Origin: Candidatus Roizmanbacteria bacterium
GTDB lineage: Bacteria; Patescibacteriota; Microgenomatia; UBA1406; GWC2-37-13
Length of the DNA stretch: 64,000 nt
Assembly (NCBI GenBank): GCA_013335175.1
Contig: JAAXWC010000003.1
Coordinates: forward strand, 54,156-118,155
Direction of reading: 5' to 3'
Both the position numbers and the translations under genes were made by a program. Under the pieces are notes generated by a model. That model ran no database searches. It worked only from the letters and a program-made list of their open reading frames with translations, and had not been told where the DNA came from. Of the stretch, positions 1 through 9,037 are shown piece after piece. Position 1 is the first letter of the stretch; each line of letters starts with the position of its first letter.

Positions 1-234
1 GTTTTGAGCTTGGGTTTTACTGATACCCACGGTTACTACAGAAGGAAGGGATTCTTCAACAACTTTCGTAATTACCGATTCTTCGTAAACTACCGTCTGA
101 GTAGATGAATTATTTTGTGTGGTATTTACATTTTTGGGCAGGTACTGTTCCAGTTTTAACTGGGGAAACAGTTGTTTATCGGCTATTGCGGCTACAAGTA
201 AAAGTAATGCGATTACAATGAGTAAACGTTTCAT
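1..234 (-). CDS. HtrA/DegP-like serine protease, N-terminal part only
   Basis: The gene starts at 234 and runs off the left edge, leaving 78 residues. The first 20 residues (MKRLLIVIALLLLVAAIA) form a membrane anchor or signal segment. A polar Asn/Thr/Gln-rich linker follows, then VVEESLPSVVTVGI, which resembles the first beta strand of HtrA-family trypsin-like (S1C) proteases. The catalytic triad and PDZ domains would lie outside the window, so the assignment rests on this short match. The start is only three bases after the stop of the S41 protease, so the two envelope proteases are probably co-transcribed. Confidence 0.6.
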   Translation of the reverse strand, partial: MKRLLIVIALLLLVAAIADKQLFPQLKLEQYLPKNVNTTQNNSSTQTVVYEESVITKVVEESLPSVVTVGISKTQAQN

Positions 235-237
235 AGG

Positions 238-1503
238 CTATTTTCCTATTTGCTCCAGCGCAGTCTGCAATTGGTTGTCAGTTTCTTTCGTGAGGGTATT
301 GCCTTCTTTTGGCTCCTGGAGCGTAACTTTTATTTCAGGCTCAATCCCTTTTCCATTAATCCAATCCCCTTTTGGGAGAATCCACTTGGCAACGGTTACA
401 TGAAGACCGGCGCCATCTTTAAGATCTAATGCTTCCTGGACAGATCCTTTTCCGAAACTTTTTTCACCAATCAATTTTGCCCGTCCATAGTCTCGCAAAG
501 CTCCAGATAAAATTTCTGAAGCAGACGCAGAACCTTTATTGATAAGTACGACCAAAGGAATATCGAGCAATTTTCCCTCTCGGATAGATTCGTATGTGTG
601 GGAAGAAGTGGTTGTAGACTCCTGTTTGACCACTACTTTTCCTGTGGGGATAAACTCAGATGCCGTGTAGACCGCTGATTCCAAATAGCCACCTGGATTG
701 TCTCGAAGATCTAAAACCATACCTTTAATTTCTTTATTTTGCCATTTTTCAGCAATATCAGCGGTGTATTTTTCCCAGTCGCGATTTGTATTGTCTCCAA
801 ATTGATTCATTTTCAGGTAGGCAATTTTTCCACAGGTGGGGCAGCTTACCGGTGTCTCATAGGAAAGCTCTACGGGTGAAACAACAATAGTGTCTCGCAT
901 GAGTGTTAGATCGAATTCTTTTCCATTTCGCTCGAAGGTAAGGGTAACCTTTGAACCTTTGTCACCGCGAATTTTAGAAACAGCTTGCGGGAGTGTCCAG
1001 CCCTTTGTGGACGTTCCTTCTACTTTGTTCACATAGTCCCCTGCTTTTACCCCCGCTTTTTCTGCGGGAGAGTTTTTAAGTGGAGCAACTACGACGATTT
1101 TATTTTCCTTCAATCCAAGCTGAGCTCCGATTCCCTCAAATTTGCCTCCAAGGTCGTCTTTGGTTTGCTTGTTTTCGTCGGGAGTGAGGAAGAAGGTGTA
1201 AGGATCTTCAACAGAAGCGACCATTCCTTTTATCGCACCATAATACATTTTTTTTACATCGAGTTTTTTCTTATCAACATATTTTTGATCAAGCTGATCC
1301 CAGGTATCCCAAAATAGACTAAAATCAAGGTTTTTTACCTGCTGATTTTTTGATTGAGAATTTGAAAAATTGGTGATAGAAACGTTGCTTGTTTGACGGC
1401 TTCCATTTTGGCCATTGTATTCTCCAATTTTATAACCGGTCCCAAAAATAAAGATACCGAGGGAAAGGAAAAGTAATATGTCGATAATACGTTTAGATTT
1501 CAT
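238..1503 (-). CDS. S41 family C-terminal processing peptidase (CtpA/Prc-like)
   Basis: 421 aa, full length for the family. An N-terminal hydrophobic helix (about 6-23) anchors it with the protease domain outside the membrane. A PDZ domain occupies about 120-200 and the S41 core about 200-385. The Ser-Lys catalytic pair is visible: the GSASASE stretch at 324-330 carries the nucleophile, and FGKGS at about 350 carries the Lys. Such proteases trim or degrade exported proteins from their C-termini. An unusual CPTC pair (221-224) between PDZ and core could form a disulfide or bind metal. It lies three bases upstream of the HtrA-like gene. Confidence 0.92.
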   Translation of the reverse strand: MKSKRIIDILLFLSLGIFIFGTGYKIGEYNGQNGSRQTSNVSITNFSNSQSKNQQVKNLDFSLFWDTWDQLDQKYVDKKKLDVKKMYYGAIKGMVASVEDPYTFFLTPDENKQTKDDLGGKFEGIGAQLGLKENKIVVVAPLKNSPAEKAGVKAGDYVNKVEGTSTKGWTLPQAVSKIRGDKGSKVTLTFERNGKEFDLTLMRDTIVVSPVELSYETPVSCPTCGKIAYLKMNQFGDNTNRDWEKYTADIAEKWQNKEIKGMVLDLRDNPGGYLESAVYTASEFIPTGKVVVKQESTTTSSHTYESIREGKLLDIPLVVLINKGSASASEILSGALRDYGRAKLIGEKSFGKGSVQEALDLKDGAGLHVTVAKWILPKGDWINGKGIEPEIKVTLQEPKEGNTLTKETDNQLQTALEQIGK

Positions 1504-1519
1504 AAAGGTTTGTTAATTA

Positions 1520-2242
1520 TTACACGCCGTAAAGATACATTTTATTATTTTTCCCGTCTACGATGCAATAGGGAAAATTATGTTCCTTCAGCTTTTGCCA
1601 ATCTTCTAATTGATGGAATTTCGCTTTGGGTAGTTGTGTCGGCTCGGGTAGCTCGTGGATGGTAACATATCCGTCTACTCCGAGTGTTTCCAGTTTTACC
1701 TGTTCAAACGGGGTAAGTGATACCGAAAAGACAATTTTTTGGTCGGTAATGTCAAACTTTAGATTATAGGGCTCATCTCCGTTGTACCATAAAATTTCTC
1801 CTCCAAAGCTATTGGTTGGTTCTGCAATCGTAATTTCTTTGAGGTGTTTTACTTTTATTTTTACGTCCTCGTCGCCGACCTCGGCCACTTCTCCACAGAA
1901 ATAGCAGACAAGATCGCTCACATTCTCGGAATCAGTCTCTATCGTAATGGAGCCGTCCGTATGATTAATTTCTTTCAAAACACCTCGTACCGGACTTTTA
2001 TATTTTTTTGTGCCCAAAAAAGATTTTGCTTCGGCAATCAGTTCATCTTTCTCGATTTGTTCGCCTACAAATTTTTTTAAGTACTGAAATATTTTTTTTT
2101 CTGGTTTATGGAGCAGTGAAGCGAGGGGAACCTTTATTTCCTTTTTATCTTTTTGCTTTACAAATGGAGTACCGTAATCTACGGTCTGACCAACCGTTAT
2201 GGCGAGTTCTCCATCTTTGGGAATAGGAATAGAAAGATACAT
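1520..2242 (-). CDS. hypothetical protein, 240 aa
   Basis: The start at 2242 (MYLSIPIPKDGEL) is preferred over longer in-frame readings. A TATAAT box at 2249-2254 ends six bases upstream, and the upstream codons overlap the 3' end region of rpsR. I do not recognise the family. The first half (about 1-110) looks like a beta-rich barrel-sandwich or biotinyl-lipoyl-like fold (AITVGQTVDYGTPFV, then SPVRGVLKEI). A CYFC pair lies near 113-116. There is no signal peptide or membrane segment, so it is probably cytoplasmic. Confidence 0.7.
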   Translation of the reverse strand: MYLSIPIPKDGELAITVGQTVDYGTPFVKQKDKKEIKVPLASLLHKPEKKIFQYLKKFVGEQIEKDELIAEAKSFLGTKKYKSPVRGVLKEINHTDGSITIETDSENVSDLVCYFCGEVAEVGDEDVKIKVKHLKEITIAEPTNSFGGEILWYNGDEPYNLKFDITDQKIVFSVSLTPFEQVKLETLGVDGYVTIHELPEPTQLPKAKFHQLEDWQKLKEHNFPYCIVDGKNNKMYLYGV

Positions 2243-2292
2243 GCCCTCATTATAGCGAGTTTTACTGCAAAAATGCAAAGGAGAAATTCCTC

Positions 2293-2499
2293 TTACACTC
2301 CGTGGTAGGAGATATATGGAAGTAATGCTAAAAATCGTGCGTATTTTATCTGTTTTGTGAGTTCGCGTTGATGTTTTGCACAAACACCAGATCGATCACG
2401 AGAAACGATTTTCTTTCGTGCAGATAAAAATTTTTCAATATTTTCAACATCACGATACGAAGGAGCAGAACCGAATTTGCAAAAAAAACATTTATCCAT
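2293..2499 (-). CDS. rpsR: 30S ribosomal protein bS18
   Basis: 68 aa. The C-terminal half carries the bS18 signature: GVCAKHQRELTKQIK followed by ARFLALLPYI. The N-terminal CFFC (residues 4-7) matches the Cys pair of zinc-type bS18. bS18 pairs with bS6 on the platform of the small subunit. The gene is third in the classic rpsF-ssb-rpsR order, 36 bases downstream of ssb, which supports the call. Confidence 0.93.
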   Translation of the reverse strand: MDKCFFCKFGSAPSYRDVENIEKFLSARKKIVSRDRSGVCAKHQRELTKQIKYARFLALLPYISYHGV

Positions 2500-2535
2500 A
2501 ATAAAAAAGATTTAATAAGTAAATAATTGTCAAAC

Positions 2536-3015
2536 TTAGAACGGGATATCATCGGGACCGACGTCCTCTTTAGCTCGTTCTGGCTCTTCATAATGGGCTA
2601 TTTCTTCGTGTGGGATAGTAAATTCTTCGTCAATAGCATGTTCTCCACGTACTTCTTCTGGCGTGCCATTTTTTCTGGCTCCATCTCCAAATACGATAAA
2701 GTCATCTAAAATAATTTCAGCGACTGTTTTTTGAATACCATCTTTCCCGGTGAAATTTCGATATGTAAGGCGGCCTTCAAGGTAGATTTTTCTTCCTTTT
2801 GTAAGAAGTTTACCGGAAAGTTCAGCTAATTTCTGCCAGGCTACAATGCGGTGATACTGGGTTTCTTCCTTGGTTTGGCCGTCTGCGGTTGTCCAAGACC
2901 GATTCGTAGCTACTCCAAAGGTACACACAGCTGTTCCCGCAGGAGTATATTTTAATTCTGGGTCTCTTGTTAAATTACCAATGAGCGTGACTCGATTCAA
3001 AGATCTGCTTGCCAT
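2536..3015 (-). CDS. ssb: single-stranded DNA-binding protein
   Basis: 159 aa. An OB-fold DNA-binding domain fills residues 1-105, opening with SLNRVTLIGNLTRDPELKYT. A variable acidic linker follows, and the protein ends in DDIPF, the tip that binds SSB partner proteins in replication and repair. It lies between rpsF and rpsR with a 12-base gap to rpsF, so it is almost certainly transcribed from the rpsF promoter. Confidence 0.97.
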   Translation of the reverse strand: MASRSLNRVTLIGNLTRDPELKYTPAGTAVCTFGVATNRSWTTADGQTKEETQYHRIVAWQKLAELSGKLLTKGRKIYLEGRLTYRNFTGKDGIQKTVAEIILDDFIVFGDGARKNGTPEEVRGEHAIDEEFTIPHEEIAHYEEPERAKEDVGPDDIPF

Positions 3016-3027
3016 AGGTGTCGGTTA

Positions 3028-3291
3028 TTAGTCAATTTTTAATAACAAATAACGAAGCATTTTGCCACTAAAATTTAATTTAGTTTTGAGGGCAGTTACC
3101 TCTTTTGGAGCGATTTCTACGTCCCAACTGAAGTAATATGCTGCGTTATTTTTATCTATCGAGTATGCTAAATCACGTTTTCCCCATTTTTCTTCTTTTG
3201 TAATTTTAGTTTCAAATCCACTTAAAACTTCTTTCACATCTTTTGCTTGGGCTTCTTCGGTAACTAAAAAGGTAAATTGGTACTTGTTCAT
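3028..3291 (-). CDS. rpsF: 30S ribosomal protein bS6
   Basis: 87 aa, slightly shorter than typical bS6. The ferredoxin-like pattern is recognisable: MNKYQFTFLV at the start, WGKRDLAYSIDKNNAAYYF in the middle and LNFSGKMLRYLLLKI at the end. It lacks the extended acidic tail of some bS6 proteins. It is the first gene of the rpsF-ssb-rpsR operon and is preceded by a good promoter and a leader of about 60 bases. Confidence 0.95.
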   Translation of the reverse strand: MNKYQFTFLVTEEAQAKDVKEVLSGFETKITKEEKWGKRDLAYSIDKNNAAYYFSWDVEIAPKEVTALKTKLNFSGKMLRYLLLKID

Positions 3292-3357
3292 AGGTTTTTT
3301 TCTCGATCAATAAATAGTAAGTATGGGTTTTTCCCTTGAGGAAAACTTGTACGGTAT

Positions 3358-3386
3358 ATCATAATAAGAACCTGTTGAAAAATCAA
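3358..3386 (-). promoter_or_regulatory. rpsF operon promoter with structured leader
   Basis: On the minus strand, TTGATT (3381-3386) and TATGAT (3358-3363) are 17 bases apart. Transcription should start near 3351, leaving a leader of about 60 bases before rpsF. The leader holds a hairpin (GTTTTCC, TCAA, GGGAAAAAC, at about 3323-3346). Its position fits the known S6:S18 autoregulatory leader, but I cannot confirm the conserved binding bulge by eye. Confidence 0.65.
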
Positions 3387-3465
3387 GGGGAAAAAAGAAA
3401 GCAAATAATGAAGAATGAATGGTAGATTATAAAACTATTTTCAAATTTCAGGTAAAATATGCAAT

Positions 3466-5163
3466 ATGAAGATTCGCTATCTGCTTCTGGGAATGATGTT
3501 TCTCCTTTTTTTCACTCGTTTTGTTAATCTTGGCTGGGGACTTCCCTACCCTCTGCACCCGGATGAACGGAATATGGCCGACGCTATAATGAAGCTGTCA
3601 TGCACGCAGTTTGATCTCAACTGTTTTAATCCTCATTTTTTCGCGTATGGTCAGCTCCCTTTGTATCTTTCCTATGCGCTTGTTTCTTTGTATCACCTGG
3701 TACTTGGGCGATTGAGCGATCCGGTATCTTATTTTGAAGCAGTTTTTGCCTTGCGCATTTTTTCTGCTTTCGCCTCTGTCGGTACCGTATTCTATCTGGT
3801 GAAGACTGCATTTGTCCTTTTCCCGCAATGGAAAAAGCGGCCTTTTCTGTTGCTGCCCTTTTTTATTTTTTCACCAGGACTCATTCAGTATGCCCATTTT
3901 GGAACGACAGAATCCCTCCTCATGCTTTTCTATACCATACTTACCTATCTATCAGTTCGACTGATTACTCATTCCCTTTCGCCTCTTCGCTTTACCGTGT
4001 TTTCGGGACTCGTATGGGGAATCGCACTGGGTACCAAAGTTTCGGCCCTCGTATTTGGAGGAGTCCCGTTGCTTACGATAGTTTTATTCTTTCATCTGCA
4101 AAAAAAACGAGATCTTCGATTATTATTTCGTACGTTGTTGCTCTTACTGGTACTCGCTGGTTTTGTTTTTGTGATAAGCTCTCCGTACAATTTGCTTGCC
4201 TGGAAAGAGTTTCAGGGGTCTATGAAATATGAATCAGAGGTGGGGTTGGGAGCACTATCTGTTTTTTATACCCGCCAGTTTGACAAAACGCTCCCGTTTA
4301 TCTTTCAGATGCTCGCCGTTTTTCCGTATGCCCTTGGGATTCCGGTACTTGTTTGTGCGGTTTTGAGCTTTTTTTTGCTTCCGAAAACACCTGGATTATT
4401 TGTATTGCGGATGGCTACCGTTATCTTTATCATGTCCCAAATGGCTCTTTATACCAAATGGACCCGGTTCATGGCCCCGGTATTTCCTCTTATGATTCTG
4501 TTGGCGGTAGGAATGTATACGATAAAGATTCGTTTTCGGAGAAAGAAATGGATACAGTGGGGGATCATAGGTTTTGCTGGTGTATCGCTTCTTCCGGGTA
4601 TTGCCTTTTTATCTATTTACCTAAACTCCGATGTTCGATATCAGGCTTCGCACTGGATTTATACCAACGTTCGGCCAAGTTCGCTTATTTTATCGGAAAC
4701 GGCGAATGTTATTGATCTGCCGCTTCCCGACCCCTCATGGGATATTCGAGTTCCGTCCTATCATACGATTTCTTTTAACTCATACGATTTGGATACCGAG
4801 GTTGAGTTGCAACGGCAGTTTGAAAACTATGTTTCTGTTGCGGATTATATCTTTGTCCCGTCGCGTCGTGTTTTTATGAATCACACGTGCCTGAGGCCAG
4901 AAACTTCAATGAATTTGACCGAATTTGCCATTCATTCCGACGGGTACTGTGAATATTTAGAAACGAAATATCCGCGCTTAAATCAGTTTTATCAGCAGTT
5001 ATTTTCTGGGAAATTGGGGTTTGAGCTTGTGGCGACCTTTACCTCTTTTCCAAAAATTGAGTTGGGAGGAGTGACTTTTTTTGAGTTCCCAGATGAACAA
5101 ATGGAAGAAACCGGTACCGTGTTCGACCACCCAGTGGTACGGATTTATAAACGGGTAAAGTAG
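3466..5163 (+). CDS. membrane glycosyltransferase, GT39/ArnT-like
   Basis: 565 aa with about ten or more hydrophobic helices in the first 390 residues and a soluble C-terminal domain, the layout of dolichol- or undecaprenyl-phosphate-sugar mannosyltransferase/ArnT-like enzymes (GT-C fold). HPDER (31-35) after the first helix is the acidic motif expected in the first extracytoplasmic loop. Such enzymes move a sugar from a lipid carrier onto lipid or protein outside the membrane; the substrate cannot be read here. TAAAAT (3453-3458) sits seven bases before the ATG. Confidence 0.8.
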   Translation: MKIRYLLLGMMFLLFFTRFVNLGWGLPYPLHPDERNMADAIMKLSCTQFDLNCFNPHFFAYGQLPLYLSYALVSLYHLVLGRLSDPVSYFEAVFALRIFSAFASVGTVFYLVKTAFVLFPQWKKRPFLLLPFFIFSPGLIQYAHFGTTESLLMLFYTILTYLSVRLITHSLSPLRFTVFSGLVWGIALGTKVSALVFGGVPLLTIVLFFHLQKKRDLRLLFRTLLLLLVLAGFVFVISSPYNLLAWKEFQGSMKYESEVGLGALSVFYTRQFDKTLPFIFQMLAVFPYALGIPVLVCAVLSFFLLPKTPGLFVLRMATVIFIMSQMALYTKWTRFMAPVFPLMILLAVGMYTIKIRFRRKKWIQWGIIGFAGVSLLPGIAFLSIYLNSDVRYQASHWIYTNVRPSSLILSETANVIDLPLPDPSWDIRVPSYHTISFNSYDLDTEVELQRQFENYVSVADYIFVPSRRVFMNHTCLRPETSMNLTEFAIHSDGYCEYLETKYPRLNQFYQQLFSGKLGFELVATFTSFPKIELGGVTFFEFPDEQMEETGTVFDHPVVRIYKRVK

Positions 5164-5166
5164 TAT

Positions 5167-5577
5167 TTACGGCAGCCAACCGATTTTTTTGAAGAGCGAT
5201 ACGGTAGGACGATTGAGCGGAATGGCGGCAAATTCTGAAGGAGAAAACCAGGCTAGCTCAGCGATATCATCTCCGGGTGTTACGTCGCCCGAGGCATACT
5301 TCGTTTTAAAGACATGAAAGATGTAATGAATCATTTCACCGTGTTTATTGAGTTCGTCATCTTCAGCAACGTTTATTTCTTCAAGATCAGAAACGCGGAT
5401 ATGACCTTCTTCCCATAATTCGCGTTCAATTGCTTGGGTAAGCGTTTCCCCTTCCTCCACTCCACCACCCAGAATGTGCCATGTGTTGGGATACGGAGGT
5501 ACATCTTTTGCTTTTTTGCCAAAAAGGTACTTCCCGTCTTTTTCTACAATGGCGGCAACAATAACGCGTGTTTTCAT
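5167..5577 (-). CDS. NUDIX hydrolase
   Basis: 136 aa from the start MKTRVIVAA. The start at 5577 is chosen because a TATAAT box (5587-5592) lies inside any longer reading. The Nudix box begins at GGGVEEGETLTQAIERELWEE. It fits G-x5-E-x7-REUxEE, but the usual Gly near the end is His (EEGHI). The family hydrolyses nucleoside diphosphates linked to another group, often damaged nucleotides; the substrate is unknown. It is convergent with the glycosyltransferase, three bases apart. Confidence 0.88.
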   Translation of the reverse strand: MKTRVIVAAIVEKDGKYLFGKKAKDVPPYPNTWHILGGGVEEGETLTQAIERELWEEGHIRVSDLEEINVAEDDELNKHGEMIHYIFHVFKTKYASGDVTPGDDIAELAWFSPSEFAAIPLNRPTVSLFKKIGWLP

Positions 5578-5631
5578 ATGAAACCTATTATAAAACATTT
5601 TTTTTTCACCGATTGAGGATGAAATGGTATC

Positions 5632-5660
5632 TTGACACTTTTGTCATTTCCTGAAATAAT
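5632..5660 (+). promoter_or_regulatory. promoter of the SIMPL-domain gene
   Basis: TTGACA (5632-5637), a 17-base spacer and AATAAT (5655-5660) stand eight bases before the ATG at 5669. The expected transcription start is at or within a base or two of the start codon, so the mRNA would have almost no leader. Confidence 0.6.
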
Positions 5661-5668
5661 CAAGTCAT

Positions 5669-6421
5669 ATGAATACTACAAAAATTGTTTTATCAACGGC
5701 GGCTATTTGTGTAATGGTTTTTGTATTTTTATCACTCATAAAAGCACTCAATGTTGCCTACCCTATTAGCATTACTACCGAAACAAAAACGAATTCTGAG
5801 ATCTCTGTTTCCGGTGTGGGGAAAGTAGACGTGGTCCCAGACACAGCAACGGTCGATGTGGGTATTTCGGTAAACAACGCAGCAACGGTTGATGATGCAC
5901 AAAAGAAAATAGATACCGTCAATAATAAAATTATCGAAGCGATGAAATTGCTGGGAATAGAGAAAAAAGATATCCGTACGTCTAACTACTCTATTTATCC
6001 AAATTACACCTACTCAGGTTCGGATAATAAAATCACCGGATACAATGGAAATGTAAACATTACCATTACTTCTAAAAATTTGAATCTTGTTTCAAAAATT
6101 ATTGAAGAGTCTACAAAAGCTGGTGCCAATCAGATTCAAGGCTCCCGTTTTATAGTGGCTCATCCTGAGAAATATCGGGAACAGGCTCGCGATTTAGCAA
6201 TTGCAAACGCGAAAGAACAAGCAGCGAAAATGGCAAAAACCTTAGGAATTAATCTTGGCAAAGTATCTAATATTATAGAGAATAGTGGCTCAGATTCTGT
6301 AGCGTATCCAGTAATGGCAGAGAAGACACTCAATTTGCGTGCCAATGTTGCCTCCTCGGCAGATATGGAACCCGGAACTCAAACGGTAACTTCGAACGTT
6401 ACCTTATTTTTTGAAAAGTAA
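5669..6421 (+). CDS. SIMPL-domain (DUF541) exported protein
   Basis: 250 aa. Residues 7-28 are a hydrophobic anchor or signal segment. The rest matches the SIMPL/DUF541 (YggE-like) family: ISVSGVGKVDVVPDTATVDVGI near 46-67, the NYSIYPNYTY region, and the late LGKVSNI segment. YggE-like proteins are envelope proteins linked to oxidative stress, but their biochemistry is not settled. It is convergent with the ABC ATPase gene, five bases away. Confidence 0.88.
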   Translation: MNTTKIVLSTAAICVMVFVFLSLIKALNVAYPISITTETKTNSEISVSGVGKVDVVPDTATVDVGISVNNAATVDDAQKKIDTVNNKIIEAMKLLGIEKKDIRTSNYSIYPNYTYSGSDNKITGYNGNVNITITSKNLNLVSKIIEESTKAGANQIQGSRFIVAHPEKYREQARDLAIANAKEQAAKMAKTLGINLGKVSNIIENSGSDSVAYPVMAEKTLNLRANVASSADMEPGTQTVTSNVTLFFEK

Positions 6422-6426
6422 GAGCA

Positions 6427-7389
6427 TTACTTTTCCTGGTACATTTTTTTAATAACATCTTCCAACGACTCTTCTTCTATGGAAAGATCGTTGAACTCGA
6501 CGTTGGGAAGGAGTCGTGAGAGTACATCACTGAGCTGTTCTTTTTTGACGCATAGTCGGAGCTTCGGAAACGTGTAATCTTCCGTTTGAATAGAGAATTG
6601 CTTCTGTACTTCTTTCGAAATTGGTGTAGAAAGGGTCAGTTCAATTGTTTTGTCGGTACTGTAGGTACTCAGGAGTTTTTCTAAGGTTCCATCGTAAATA
6701 ATGGTTCCTTTGTTAATAAACAAAATCCGTTTTGCAAGGCGTTGTACGTCTTGCATGTAATGTGAGGTAAGGATAATAGTTGCTTTTTTTTCTTCCTGAT
6801 ACTGCTTTATAAAATTGACAATAATCTGTTGAGCGAAAATATCGAGTCCAATGGTTGGTTCGTCTAAAAACAGGATTTTAGGATTATGAAGCAACGATGC
6901 AATGAGTTCAACGCGCATCCGTTGTCCGAGAGAAAGTGTTTTTACCTGCTGATGAATGAAGTCTTTACACTCGAGAAGGGTTATCAGTTCATCTACATTT
7001 TTTTTATAAACATTTTCAGGAATTTCATAAATTTCTTTATTCAAACGAAAGGAATCGGTCGCTGGAAGATCCCAAAGTAGTTGATTTTTTTGTCCCATTA
7101 CAAAACCGATCTGTTTTAAAAATGCCGATTTTTTCTCCCACGGTGTAAACTTTAAGACCTGAATTTCTCCATGAGACGGGTATAAAATTCCCGATAGAAT
7201 TTTCATGGTGGTTGTTTTTCCAGCTCCATTTGGCCCGATAAACCCAATAAGTTCGCCTTGCTCTATTTCAAATGAAATGTCGTCGAGGGCTTTTTGATTT
7301 TTGTATACGGGGTGAAAAAAGTCTTTGTATATATTCCCCGTTTTTACCTGGCTTCGGTATAGTTTGGTTAGTTTTTTTACTGAGATCAT
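6427..7389 (-). CDS. ABC-2 type transporter ATPase (DrrA/NatA-like)
   Basis: 320 aa. The nucleotide-binding domain shows Walker A GPNGAGKTT (52-60), a variant signature LSLGQRMR, Walker B KILFLDEPTIGLD and the switch His in ILTSH. The C-terminal 90 residues are the accessory domain of the DrrA group. It follows two membrane permease genes by 10 bases, so the three make one exporter. The cargo is unknown; related three-gene sets export drugs or lipids. Confidence 0.93.
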   Translation of the reverse strand: MISVKKLTKLYRSQVKTGNIYKDFFHPVYKNQKALDDISFEIEQGELIGFIGPNGAGKTTTMKILSGILYPSHGEIQVLKFTPWEKKSAFLKQIGFVMGQKNQLLWDLPATDSFRLNKEIYEIPENVYKKNVDELITLLECKDFIHQQVKTLSLGQRMRVELIASLLHNPKILFLDEPTIGLDIFAQQIIVNFIKQYQEEKKATIILTSHYMQDVQRLAKRILFINKGTIIYDGTLEKLLSTYSTDKTIELTLSTPISKEVQKQFSIQTEDYTFPKLRLCVKKEQLSDVLSRLLPNVEFNDLSIEEESLEDVIKKMYQEK

Positions 7390-7399
7390 AGGTGTGTTT

Positions 7400-8179
7400 C
7401 TAACTCCCTGCGCTTTGGTATTGCATCAGTGCTTTGTTCCACAAAATAAGTGAAAAAATAAATCCACCGATAGAAATACCGAAACTGATTATAATCATAG
7501 GGACCGATAGAAGTCCCAACAGTGCCTCTACCGGGACAGTCATCATAATACCAATAGGTATTACAAACATCAATAAAGAACGAATCGGTTCGGTGTAGAT
7601 GGTTATAGGGATTGATGCCATCCGGCTTATATCTCGAAAAATCATGGTTACATGATCTACCTCCGTTGTGAGGATTCCCAGAGCTAAAACGATAATATAA
7701 AATGTTGTCATAAGAAGCATTCCATTTATAAAAAGGATGAAAAAGAGAAGGAGTTCAAACGGACTTGAGGAGAGTTTTGACATAAAATACCCCAAAATAA
7801 GTGCATACGGGATAATTGTTACAAGATCAGAAAGATCAATTCCTCCCACGAGAACACGGAGAAATGGATGATATGGTTTTACGAGTACCGTATCAAAATC
7901 TCCCGAAATAATAAGCTGACGAAATCGATATACCTCGCGAAACAGAAACTGTCCGAGGGTATCGATAAGATTGTACGTAAGGAAAAAGATAAGTGCTTCG
8001 TTGAGGGTGTACTCCCCCATCACCTTTGTTCGGGAAAGTAAAAAATAGACAAATAAAAAATACAACCCAACTCGAACGAATTTAGTTAGCGTAAACAGTA
8101 CGACTCCCACCGGGTGCTGGAGCGTTGTTTTGAGCGAATTTACCGAAAAAAGCCAGAATAACATAAGATTTTTTTTCAT
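7400..8179 (-). CDS. ABC-2 type permease, second subunit
   Basis: 259 aa with six predicted membrane helices and little else. It resembles the ABC-2 permeases that come in pairs with a DrrA-like ATPase (COG3694 type). FREVYRFRQLIISGDFDTVLVKP in the first cytoplasmic loop is typical of the group, where this loop contacts the ATPase. It lies 10 bases upstream of the ATPase gene and 6 bases after the other permease. Confidence 0.85.
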   Translation of the reverse strand: MKKNLMLFWLFSVNSLKTTLQHPVGVVLFTLTKFVRVGLYFLFVYFLLSRTKVMGEYTLNEALIFFLTYNLIDTLGQFLFREVYRFRQLIISGDFDTVLVKPYHPFLRVLVGGIDLSDLVTIIPYALILGYFMSKLSSSPFELLLFFILFINGMLLMTTFYIIVLALGILTTEVDHVTMIFRDISRMASIPITIYTEPIRSLLMFVIPIGIMMTVPVEALLGLLSVPMIIISFGISIGGFIFSLILWNKALMQYQSAGS

Positions 8180-8185
8180 TGGTGG

Positions 8186-8980
8186 TTACCTTCCGTAAAA
8201 ACTAAAATTTTTCATGCCTGCTTTCCAAATATTTTTTGCTGCAAAATACAAAACGCCTACCCATACAAAGCTTATTACAAAGGGAAGAATTAAATCCGGC
8301 TGTAATCCGGAAATAAAGAGTTTTGCCGGGAAATAGACCAAATACGGAAATGGGGTGAGTAAGAGAGCAATCTCTAATGGTTTTGGCAAAATATCTATGG
8401 GGAAAAACGAGCCGGAAAGCATGGAAACGAGAATAAAAAATATAAACCGCGGTGCCCACACTTCTTCTGTCCAGAATGCGATAAACGAGAGTACAAGAGA
8501 GATAAAAAAAGAGATTCCACACGCGGAAATAAGTGCGAGCAAAATAAAGGGTAGTGTTGCACTATCGTGGAGAGGAACCAGTTTTGGTTGGAACAGGAGA
8601 ATGAGCAATCCGATTTCAACGACGGCAAAACCGACGTTTATAGCCTTATCAGCGAGCTCTCGTGCAATGGTATAGGAAAATATTGAAATCGGTTTTAAGA
8701 GATTATTGATAATCGCACCGCTCAAAATATCTCCTGCAAGATCGGCAGTACGTCCGGAAAGTACAATGGCGTACACTAAATTGGAGAATAAAATATAGGT
8801 GACCATGGTTTCTTTGGAATATCCAAAGAGCGTTCCGCTTGTTTGGTAAACACTAGTCCAGAGAAAATAGATGAGTACAAAATTCATGACATTTCGTACA
8901 CGCCAGAGTACAAAGCTCAGTCGGTAGTTGAGGTACTGCGCAACGGTTACGACAAATATCCTCCAAAGTTTTTTGAACAT
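8186..8980 (-). CDS. ABC-2 type permease, first subunit
   Basis: 264 aa with six predicted membrane helices and an N-terminal amphipathic stretch. GDILSGAIINNLLKPIS in the loop after helix 2 is the counterpart of the DFDTVLVKP motif in its partner. It resembles COG4587-type permeases and is the first gene of the exporter operon. Its 5' end lies 57 bases from the divergent gene at 9038, so the two promoters share that gap and the start of this gene. Confidence 0.85.
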   Translation of the reverse strand: MFKKLWRIFVVTVAQYLNYRLSFVLWRVRNVMNFVLIYFLWTSVYQTSGTLFGYSKETMVTYILFSNLVYAIVLSGRTADLAGDILSGAIINNLLKPISIFSYTIARELADKAINVGFAVVEIGLLILLFQPKLVPLHDSATLPFILLALISACGISFFISLVLSFIAFWTEEVWAPRFIFFILVSMLSGSFFPIDILPKPLEIALLLTPFPYLVYFPAKLFISGLQPDLILPFVISFVWVGVLYFAAKNIWKAGMKNFSFYGR

Positions 8981-9037
8981 ACGTATATTTTAGCCTATTC
9001 GAGCGGGAAAAGGTGTATAATACGAATTCTAAATTCT

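Noticed and set aside
8843..9037. Longer N-terminus for the 475-aa unknown protein
   Set aside because: It would overlap the divergent permease gene and lie upstream of the TATAAT box at 9016-9021.
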